In this document: positions 15,706-22,090 of the stretch, piece by piece
How the letters are laid out: each line of letters begins with the position of its first letter
Numbering within the stretch: the first letter of the stretch is position 1
Source of the DNA: Oerskovia sp042887685
GTDB lineage: Bacteria > Actinomycetota > Actinomycetes > Actinomycetales > Cellulomonadaceae
Direction of reading: 5' to 3'
Length of the DNA: 64,000 nucleotides
NCBI RefSeq assembly: GCF_042887685.1
Contig: NZ_JBHVOS010000012.1
Span: 68,427-132,426, forward strand
The notes under the pieces: generated by a model
What the model was told of the DNA's origin: nothing
Seen by the model: the letters and a program-made list of their open reading frames with translations, nothing else
The model's database searches: none
Program-made: the position numbers and the translations under genes

Positions 15706-15829
15706 CACGTGCTTCCTCCCATCCGGACTTTCACCGTCGGTCCTGGAGTTCCACCAGGTCAACCGCGCGTGGGCGCGGGTCGCGGACTGTCACCGCCGGC
15801 TCGGAATTGCACCGACCCCGGAGCACGTT
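15706..15829 (-). promoter_or_regulatory. FMN riboswitch (RFN element)
   Basis: Read on the minus strand, the element holds the conserved RFN blocks in order: GGGGTCGGTGCAATTCCGA, GCCGGCGGTGACAGTCCGCG, ACCTGGTGGAACTCCAG, and GACGGTGAAAGTCCGGATGG. Closing P1 pairs ACGTGCT (15828-15822) with AGCACGT (15713-15707). A -10 TAGCAT at 15869-15864 gives a transcript starting about 30 nt earlier. The next gene on this strand is ribM, 175 bp on. With FMN bound, expression should fall. The expression platform at 15531-15705 contains GC-rich stems but no clear U-tract, so translation control is likely. Confidence 0.95.
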
Positions 15830-15948
15830 CGTGCGTACTGCTTGCTGTGTGCTGCAACCTCTGATGCTACCCGCGCATTCCCGGGCCCCGTCGGTGCGGC
15901 GCTGAGTGCATGGTTCGGCGGCGACACGCCCGGCGAGTCGCGGCCGAG

Positions 15949-16728
15949 TCACGCACTCAGCGCGTCACGGACCGCACGCGCGACCTCGTCGGGGTCGGCG
16001 TCGGCGTCGAGCACGGTCACGACCACGCGGCGGGCCGGTGCGTCACCGGTCCGTGCGACGCCCTCGCCCGGGCCGCGTGCGGGTGACGTGGCCGCGGTGG
16101 TGGGCTCCGTCGTCGGGCCGGAGGGGTTGCGGGCCGCGCGGCGCAGGTCCGCGAACGCCTCCTCGAGCTCGGGGCGCAGGTCCTGGTCGGGGTCGCGCAG
16201 CCAACGGCGCAGGATCGCGTTGTGCACCGCGACGACCGACGCCGCGAACGCGACCGACGCGGTCGAGTTGCGGGTGTCCGCGGGCAGCGAGTCGCGCAGG
16301 TAGGACGTGAACGCGCGCTCGTAGCGGTGCGTCGTCACGAGCTCGCGGTCGCGCAGCGCGGGCACGTCCTGCAGGAGGCGGTGCCGCGCGACCGACGTCT
16401 CGCGCTGGCCCACGTGATGGTCGAACACGAGCCGCGCCGCCCTGCACACCTCGACGTACGGGTCGACGTTCTCGAGCTCTTCGGGGCTCACGCCGCGCGC
16501 CGCGGGACGGGTCTCGCCGAGCAGGACCACGACCGCGTCGAGCAGCAGCTCGTGGTCCGCGAAGACCACGTCCTCCTTGGAGCGGAAGCGGCGGAAGAAC
16601 GTGGCCCGGCTGATCTGTGCGGCGTCGGCGATGTCCTCGACGGTCGTCTGCTCGTAGCCCTTGCGGGTGAACAGCTCGATCGCCGCGTCCACCGCCTGCG
16701 CGTGCGTGTTGCTTCGTGCGGCACTCAT
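15949..16728 (-). CDS. TetR-family transcriptional regulator
   Basis: 259 aa. N-terminal helix-turn-helix (about 8-55): AVDAAIELFTRKGYEQTTVEDIA, DAAQISRATFFRRFRSKEDVVF. The C-terminal ligand part is followed by a Pro/Thr/Ala-rich stretch (about 205-230) and an unusual tail ending VVVTVLDADADPDEVARAVRDALSA. A -10 TAGCGT at 16741-16736 lies seven bases before the ATG at 16728, suggesting a leaderless mRNA; the in-frame start at 16749 would overlap that box. Divergent from the membrane protein at 16897, a possible target. Confidence 0.88.
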   Translation of the reverse strand: MSAARSNTHAQAVDAAIELFTRKGYEQTTVEDIADAAQISRATFFRRFRSKEDVVFADHELLLDAVVVLLGETRPAARGVSPEELENVDPYVEVCRAARLVFDHHVGQRETSVARHRLLQDVPALRDRELVTTHRYERAFTSYLRDSLPADTRNSTASVAFAASVVAVHNAILRRWLRDPDQDLRPELEEAFADLRRAARNPSGPTTEPTTAATSPARGPGEGVARTGDAPARRVVVTVLDADADPDEVARAVRDALSA

Positions 16729-16896
16729 GGACGGGACGCTACACCGCACCTGTGGCAGGGGAGGCGCGGCGGGGGGACGGTGGGCGTGCTGCGTTCGTCA
16801 GGTGGTCGCCGGGTGGTCGCCGCGCGGTGGGCCCGACGGCGTCGCTACAGTGACGAGAGAGGCGGCGGCAGACGGCACGACCGGGAGGCGACGCGC

Positions 16897-17481
16897 ATGA
16901 CGGACGGCGACGAGGCCGCGACGGGCGGACCTGACGAGGGACGCGTCGAGGGCGCGCAGCACTCGTGGAAGGGTGCCGACCACCACGCCCAACGGGACGC
17001 CCTGAGCGACCGGTTCGCTCGCGGCGGCCCCGCGGACTTCCTGTACGGGGCCGTGGTGTCGGGGTTCATGCTCGCGGTCTCCAGCACGCACGACGCCTCG
17101 AGCGACTTCGTGATCCTCGCGGTCGCGGGCGTGCTCGTCGGGTACTGGGCCGCGCACGTGTACGTGTCCGCGATCGGCGGCCGCTTCCGCGACTCCGACC
17201 ACACCATCACCGAGCGGCTGAGGCTCGCGACGTCCGAGGAGGTGTGGGTGCTGATCGGCGGGGTGCCGGCGCTCGCGGTCTTCCTGGTGGGGAGGCTGTT
17301 CGGGCTGGGCGTCACGGACTCCGCGCTGATCGCGCTGTGGTTCACGGTGCTGATGCTGGGGGTGGTCGGGCACCTCGCGGCGCACCGGGCGGGGGTGCGA
17401 GGCTGGGCGCTGACCGCGGAGACGGCCGTCGCGGCGGCGTTCGGGCTGGTCATCATCGGGCTGAAGACGCTGCTCCACTGA
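16897..17481 (+). CDS. Conserved membrane protein of unknown function
   Basis: 194 aa. A hydrophilic N-terminus of about 50 residues, then four hydrophobic helices: FLYGAVVSGFMLAVS, FVILAVAGVLVGYWAAHVYV, VWVLIGGVPALAVFLVGRLFG, and two segments near the end (SALIALWFTVLMLGVVGHLAAH, ETAVAAAFGLVIIGLKTLL). ATG follows GGGAGG. A TACAGT -10 box is at 16846-16851, preceded by a tandem GGTGGTCGCCG duplication at 16801-16822. No family recognised; the DSDHTITERLRLATSEE loop between helices 2 and 3 is the most conserved-looking part. Divergent TetR neighbour. Confidence 0.75.
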   Translation: MTDGDEAATGGPDEGRVEGAQHSWKGADHHAQRDALSDRFARGGPADFLYGAVVSGFMLAVSSTHDASSDFVILAVAGVLVGYWAAHVYVSAIGGRFRDSDHTITERLRLATSEEVWVLIGGVPALAVFLVGRLFGLGVTDSALIALWFTVLMLGVVGHLAAHRAGVRGWALTAETAVAAAFGLVIIGLKTLLH

Positions 17482-17501
17482 GCTGCACCGACCTGCGGTC
17501 G

Positions 17502-17570
17502 CCGAGGTAGACCCGCGCGCGCGAGGTAGACCTCCTGGGGGTCTACCTCGGCCGCACGGGTCTACCTCGG
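17502..17570. repeat. Nested palindromic repeat built from GGTCTACCTCGG
   Basis: Four copies in two inverted pairs: CCGAGGTAGACCC (17502-17514) with GGGTCTACCTCGG (17558-17570), and inside them CGAGGTAGACC (17522-17532) with GGTCTACCTCG (17540-17550). It sits between two convergent genes and can form a two-tier hairpin, so it likely ends transcription from both sides. The same motif reappears at 63898-63930, so it is a dispersed element. Confidence 0.8.
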
Positions 17571-17584
17571 CGGGTGGTTGGCCG

Positions 17585-18232
17585 CTACCCCTTGGGCCGT
17601 ATCAGCTCGCCGCACGCCAGCTCGACCGCGAGCGTGTTCCCCGGCGGTGCGAGCGGGCACGCCCACGCCGGGTCGTACGCGCACGACGGGTTGTACGCGA
17701 AGTTGAGGTCGACGACCAGGGGCGCGTCGCCGTCGGGCCCCGGACGCGACGACGCAGGCCCCAGATCCGCGCCCTTGATCGTGTCCAGCAGGTACCGCCC
17801 GCCGCCGTACGTCATGGGCGACCGGTCCTTGACCGGGACGAACAACCCGCCGCCGTACGAGCGCAACGCCCACACGTCGAGCGACCCCAGTGCCGGGAGG
17901 TCGAGGTGCCCGACGCGCTCGAACGGGACCACGCCGTCCGTACCCGTGGGGACGTCGAGCCGGGCGGCGTCGGGGGTGCCGCGCGCAGGGTCGGGCACGA
18001 GCGGCACCTCGAAGCGCAGCGACGCGTCGTACGGGCCGACCGGCACCCCGGTGAAGGCGGGCCGGTCCTCGGGCAGGACCGGCGACGCCGGGTGCTCCGC
18101 CAGGAGGTCGTCGCGCGACGCGACCCAGTACTCGTGCGCGGCCGCAGGGTCCTCGACGGCCAGGTCGCGGACGTGGGCGTACAGGTGCTGGACGCGACGG
18201 CGCCAGTCGACGACGTGCAGCTCGGAGATCAT
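17585..18232 (-). CDS. DUF1684 domain protein
   Basis: 215 aa soluble protein. Recognised by WRRRVQHLYAHVR near the start, the central TYGGGRYLLDTIKGADLG motif, and the C-terminal LNFAYNPSCAYDPAWACPLAPPGNTL block with several invariant Cys, Asn and Pro residues, which are the hallmarks of DUF1684. The reaction is unknown. ATG at 18232; the large in-frame upstream extension belongs to other sequence. The end is placed right beside the palindromic repeat that separates it from the convergent membrane gene. Confidence 0.85.
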   Translation of the reverse strand: MISELHVVDWRRRVQHLYAHVRDLAVEDPAAAHEYWVASRDDLLAEHPASPVLPEDRPAFTGVPVGPYDASLRFEVPLVPDPARGTPDAARLDVPTGTDGVVPFERVGHLDLPALGSLDVWALRSYGGGLFVPVKDRSPMTYGGGRYLLDTIKGADLGPASSRPGPDGDAPLVVDLNFAYNPSCAYDPAWACPLAPPGNTLAVELACGELIRPKG

Positions 18233-18238
18233 CTGGCC

Positions 18239-18270
18239 AGGGTGCCAGGCGGGAGGCCCACCGGCACCCT
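18239..18270 (-). terminator. Short hairpin after the GNAT gene
   Basis: AGGGTGCC (18239-18246) / GGCACCCT (18263-18270) immediately past the GNAT stop and just before the DUF1684 start on the same strand. May terminate or attenuate read-through. Confidence 0.4.
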
Positions 18271-18271
18271 C

Positions 18272-18823
18272 TCAGGCGCGAGGGCCCGACGGGGTCGAGG
18301 TGCCCGCCACGTCGTGGTGGACCGCTAGCGTCAGGTCGCGCACGTAGGTCTGCGAGTCGCGTCGCAGCAGGGAGTGCTCGACCGGATCCCCCCACGGGAC
18401 CCAGCCGTCCCGCTCGTAGAGGCTCACCGCCCCGGCGTTGTCCGCCAGGACGTGAAGCACGGCGCGGGAGTAGCCCTCTCGAACCAGCAGTCCGGTGACG
18501 TCCCGGAGTAGCCGGCGGCCGAGGCCCGCCCCCTGGGCGCGGGGAGCGACCGCGAGCAGGCCGAGCACCGCGGCACCCGGTGGGTCGCTCGCCAGGCCGC
18601 TGCCCGGCGGTGTTCCCACGGCGAACCCGACGACGTCGCCTCCGCGGTCCGCCGCGACCGTCCACGCGATGGTCCGGTCGAACTTCCCGCGGGCGCGAGC
18701 AGCGACACCGTCGACCTGTCGTCCGTCGCGGGCGGCACTCGCCTCGATCCACACCCCCAAGCACTGTTCGAGGTCGTCCTGGCGCCCAGGACGTAGGTCG
18801 ACGAGGTCAGGCGCTGGGGTCAC
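18272..18823 (-). CDS. GNAT-family N-acetyltransferase
   Basis: 183 aa from the GTG at 18823. The start is chosen because a TATGTT -10 box lies exactly seven bases upstream (18836-18831), the pattern of a leaderless mRNA, and because VTPAPDLVDLRPGRQDDLE begins at the fold; ATGs at 18850 and 18835 are alternatives. The acetyl-CoA site LLAVAPRAQGAGLGRRLLRDVTG (motif A, Q/R-x-x-G-x-G/A) and LHVLADNAGAVSLYERDGWV (motif B) are clear. Acts on an amine of unknown identity. Confidence 0.88.
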   Translation of the reverse strand: MTPAPDLVDLRPGRQDDLEQCLGVWIEASAARDGRQVDGVAARARGKFDRTIAWTVAADRGGDVVGFAVGTPPGSGLASDPPGAAVLGLLAVAPRAQGAGLGRRLLRDVTGLLVREGYSRAVLHVLADNAGAVSLYERDGWVPWGDPVEHSLLRRDSQTYVRDLTLAVHHDVAGTSTPSGPRA

Positions 18824-18887
18824 GGAACCGAACATAGTGGAGCGAGCCATGAGCGCCGAGCTTGCACCGTGCCCCCGCGGCCCCGGC

Positions 18888-19193
18888 CTAGAAGGTCGGC
18901 AGGAGCCTGAGCCACCCGAACGTGTACCGGAACGGCGAGCTCACCCCGGCCCACAGGACGCCCCACGCACCCGCGTGGTGCCTGACCGCCTCGACGACGT
19001 CGAGGACCAACGACGCCAGCAGGCCGAGGGCGAACAGACCGAGGAACGTGAAGACCACCGCGTCCGGGAAGTCGAGGAACAGGGCCACGACCATCGCGAC
19101 GATCGTCAGCGCGGCGACCAGCGTGCTCAGGACGAACGACCACAGTCCCGGTGTCATCGGCTCGTCCGGCGCCGCGCTGTTCTTCCTGGCCAT
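18888..19193 (-). CDS. Small membrane protein, 101 aa
   Basis: Starts at an ATG behind GGGGGAGA. N-terminus MARKNSAAPDEPMTPGLWSF, then two helices: VLSTLVAALTIVAMVVALFL and VVFTFLGLFALGLLASLVLDVV, with a cytoplasmic tail rich in Trp and aromatic residues. A TAGGCT -10 element at 19239-19234 gives a leader of about 35 nt. No known family; its small size and location next to a methyltransferase say nothing about function. Confidence 0.65.
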   Translation of the reverse strand: MARKNSAAPDEPMTPGLWSFVLSTLVAALTIVAMVVALFLDFPDAVVFTFLGLFALGLLASLVLDVVEAVRHHAGAWGVLWAGVSSPFRYTFGWLRLLPTF

Positions 19194-19285
19194 CGTCGTC
19201 TCCCCCTGGCCCCCGGGTGGTGCCGCGGAGCACAGCCTAGGGGAGCGGCCCGCTGCCGAGGGGCGCCCGGGCGCGGGCGGGGCGC

Positions 19286-20470
19286 TCAGTGGTGCAGCCG
19301 GTAGAACCGGAAGAAGCTGAACCCCTCGATCGGCAGGACCTCGACGCGTCCGAACCCGGCGTCGAGCGCGTACCGCTCGAGCGTCGCGGGCCGCATGACC
19401 GTGCCGGTGCCGACCGACGGCGAGGACGACAGCCCGTCCGGCAGGCACACGAACTGGCTGAACCCGTACATGAGCCGTTCCACCTCGTCGCCCGGCGCGG
19501 CGAACTCCTCGGCGACGGCCTCGTCCATGACGACCACGGCGCCGTCGGGCAGGACGGCTCGCCGGACCGCGGACAGGACCTCGACCGGGCGCGGCATGTC
19601 ATGCGTGCACTCGAACGCGAAGGCCGCGTCGAGCGGCACGTCGGGTGGCAGGGTCGCGGCGTCCGCGACGTGGAACGCCACGCGGTCGGCGACGCCCGCG
19701 GCCTGCGCGTTCGCGCGGGCCATGGCGACCGAGGGGCCGTCGACGTCGTACCCGTCGAGCCGGGCCTGCGGGTAGGCGCGCGCGAGCGCGACGGTCGACC
19801 ACCCCGCCCCGCAGCCCACGTCGGCGACGCGCGCGGTGGGCCGCGACAGGACCGCGTGCAGGTCCGGGACCCGACCGAGGGCCCCTGCGAGCTCGTGCTC
19901 GAACCACGGGCGGTTGAGGTCCGCCTGCGCCTCGCGCGCGTCGGCCCCGAGGCGCCCCCACGACACCCCGCCGCCGTCGCGGTACGCGTCGAGGAGCTCG
20001 TCGAACGTGCGCCCCACGGCCGCGAACAGCCGGGGCAGCGGTGTCACGTACGCGAGGCTGTGCTGGTCGGTCAGGACCTCGGCGGGGCCGGGCGGCAGGG
20101 CGTAGCGGCGCCGGGCGCCGTCGTGCATGCCCGACGGCGGAGCCTCGCCCTCCGTGGGGCCAGGTGCGTCGGGCGCCGCGAGCGTGAGGATCCCCGCGAC
20201 CGCCTGGCCTTCCAGCCACTCGCGCGCGTACCTCTCCTGCGTCCCCGTCCGGGCCGCGAGCTCGGCCGAGGTCGCGGGGCCGTCGGCCGCGAGCGACCGG
20301 TACCAGCCCAGCCGGTCGCCCAGGTAGACCGAGAAGACGTCGAGCGCGCCGAGCGCCGAGGCGAACAACCGCTCCGCGAACTCCTCGGCTCCCGGGCTCT
20401 CGCCCGTCGAGCCGCCGGAGGTGCCTGGGGTGCTGGGGGTGCTGACAGGGACCTGTGGTGTCGTGGACAT
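19286..20470 (-). CDS. Class I SAM-dependent methyltransferase with N-terminal winged-helix domain
   Basis: 394 aa. The first third is a dimerisation/winged-helix region (LGWYRSLAADGPATSAELAARTG, REWLEGQAVAGIL) as in Rv2258c-like and O-methyltransferase proteins. The Rossmann part has motif I VADVGCGAGWSTVALARAYP, an acidic GYDVDGPS strand, VADAATLP and FAFECTHDMPRPVEVL. ATG with GGACGGAG upstream; a flexible Thr/Pro/Ser-rich head of about 25 residues precedes the fold. Divergent from hen1 across about 100 bp. Small-molecule methylation is likely; a link to RNA repair is not supported beyond position. Confidence 0.85.
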   Translation of the reverse strand: MSTTPQVPVSTPSTPGTSGGSTGESPGAEEFAERLFASALGALDVFSVYLGDRLGWYRSLAADGPATSAELAARTGTQERYAREWLEGQAVAGILTLAAPDAPGPTEGEAPPSGMHDGARRRYALPPGPAEVLTDQHSLAYVTPLPRLFAAVGRTFDELLDAYRDGGGVSWGRLGADAREAQADLNRPWFEHELAGALGRVPDLHAVLSRPTARVADVGCGAGWSTVALARAYPQARLDGYDVDGPSVAMARANAQAAGVADRVAFHVADAATLPPDVPLDAAFAFECTHDMPRPVEVLSAVRRAVLPDGAVVVMDEAVAEEFAAPGDEVERLMYGFSQFVCLPDGLSSSPSVGTGTVMRPATLERYALDAGFGRVEVLPIEGFSFFRFYRLHH

Positions 20471-20578
20471 GACTGCTCCGTCCGTCGAGGACGCGGCGCT
20501 CGCGGTCGTCGTCGACGCGCGGACGCACGGACCACCTCCAGCGTAAATCCGTTGCGTCCCCGTGGGAGCATGCACAGC

Positions 20579-22090
20579 ATGCTGGTCACCCTCACGACGA
20601 CCGCCGGCGCGCCGGCCGGGTCCGTCGAGCACGGAGCCCCTCTGACGGACGCGACCGACCTCGGGTACCTGCTGCACAAGCACCCCGCGCGGGCCCAGTC
20701 GTTCGACCTGCCCGTCGGCACCGCGCACGTCTTCTACCCCGAGGCCGACGCGGCCCGGTGCACGGTCGCGCTGCTGCTCGAGGTCGACCCCGTGGGGATC
20801 GTGCGCAACAAGCGGTTCGGCGGGCGCGACGCCTTCTCCCTGGCCCAGTACGTCAACGACCGCCCCTACGCAGCCTCCTCGATGCTCGCGGTCGCGCTCG
20901 GGGCCGTGTTCCGCACCGCGATGACCGGACGCTGCGACTCCCGGCAGGCGCTCGCGGACGGCCCGGTCCCGCTCGAGATCCACGTCCCCGCGCTGCCCTG
21001 CCGGGGCGGCGCGGCGCTCGCCGAGCGGCTGTTCGAGCCCCTGGGCTGGACCGTCGAGGCGGCGCCCGAGCCGCTCGACCCGACCGTGCCCGAGTGGGGC
21101 GACTCGCGCTACGTCGACCTGCGCCTGAGAGGTACGGTCCGTCTCGCCGACGCCCTGCACCACCTCTACGTCCTGCTGCCCGTGCTCGACGACGCCAAGC
21201 ACTACTGGGTCACGGGCGACGAGGTCGACAAGCTGCTGCGCGCGGGCGAGGGGTGGCTCGCCGACCATCCCGAGCGCGACCAGATCATGCGCCGCTACCT
21301 CGCGCACCAGCGCCGGTACGTCGAGGACGCGACCGACCGGCTCGTGACTCTCGACGGCGGCGCGGCTCCTGAGGACGCCCCCGTGGAGGGCGCCGCCCAG
21401 GCGCTCGACGCTCCCGCGGGCCAGGGCGCCGAGGGGAGCGGCGCCGTCGGGCAGGAGAAGGCACCCACGCTCGCCCGGCAGCGCGCCGAGGCCGTGGTCG
21501 CGGCCCTGCACGAGGTCGGGGCGCGCAGCGTCGTCGACCTCGGGTGCGGCGAGGGCGCGCTCCTGCGGCTGCTCGCCGCGGACCGCCGCTTCGTACGCGT
21601 GCTCGGCACGGACGTCGCCGCGCGCGAGCTCGAGAAGGCCGCGAGCCGGCTGCGGCTGGAGGACGCGAGCGACACCGAGCGCGAGCGCGTGCGGCTCGTG
21701 CAGTCCTCGCTCACGTACCGCGACGAGCGGATCGCGGGTTTCGACGCCGCGGTGCTCATGGAGGTGATCGAGCACGTCGACCCGCCGCGCCTCGGAGCGC
21801 TCGAACGGGTCGTGTTCGCCGAGGCGCGGCCGGGGACCGTCGTCGTGACGACGCCCAACGTCGAGTACAACGCGCTGTACCCGTCCCTGGGGGAGCACGG
21901 GCACCGGCACACGGACCACCGGTTCGAGTGGACGCGGGCAGAGCTCCAGGCCTGGGCCGACGGCGTCGCGCACCGCCACGGGTACGCCGTGACGTTCCGC
22001 GACGTCGGGCCGCAGGACGTGGGGCCGGGAGCGCTCGGGTCGCCGACGCAGATGGCGCTGTTCGTACGATCGACGGAGGCAGGGGCATGA
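20579..22090 (+). CDS. hen1: Bacterial Hen1: 3'-terminal RNA ribose 2'-O-methyltransferase
   Basis: 503 aa. The N-terminal domain (about 1-230) that activates Pnkp ligase contains TDLGYLLHKHPARAQSF, VGIVRNKRFGG and QYVNDRPYAASSMLAVALGAVF, typical of bacterial Hen1. An Ala/Gly/Glu-rich linker (about 265-300) leads to the methyltransferase domain with DLGCGEGALL (residue ~320) and the Mn-binding set E395, E398, H399 (MEVIEHVDP) and H447 (DHRFEW). Start at the second ATG because homologues begin MLxTxTT and GGGAG is correctly spaced. The stop overlaps the pnkp start (ATGA), so the pair is co-translated. Hen1 methylates the 2'-OH at the cleavage site before ligation, making the repaired RNA resistant to the same ribotoxin. 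Confidence 0.96.
   Translation: MLVTLTTTAGAPAGSVEHGAPLTDATDLGYLLHKHPARAQSFDLPVGTAHVFYPEADAARCTVALLLEVDPVGIVRNKRFGGRDAFSLAQYVNDRPYAASSMLAVALGAVFRTAMTGRCDSRQALADGPVPLEIHVPALPCRGGAALAERLFEPLGWTVEAAPEPLDPTVPEWGDSRYVDLRLRGTVRLADALHHLYVLLPVLDDAKHYWVTGDEVDKLLRAGEGWLADHPERDQIMRRYLAHQRRYVEDATDRLVTLDGGAAPEDAPVEGAAQALDAPAGQGAEGSGAVGQEKAPTLARQRAEAVVAALHEVGARSVVDLGCGEGALLRLLAADRRFVRVLGTDVAARELEKAASRLRLEDASDTERERVRLVQSSLTYRDERIAGFDAAVLMEVIEHVDPPRLGALERVVFAEARPGTVVVTTPNVEYNALYPSLGEHGHRHTDHRFEWTRAELQAWADGVAHRHGYAVTFRDVGPQDVGPGALGSPTQMALFVRSTEAGA

Noticed and set aside
17502..17570. Attachment site of a mobile element
   Set aside because: No integrase or transposase nearby, and the nested inverted structure fits an intergenic repeat or terminator better.
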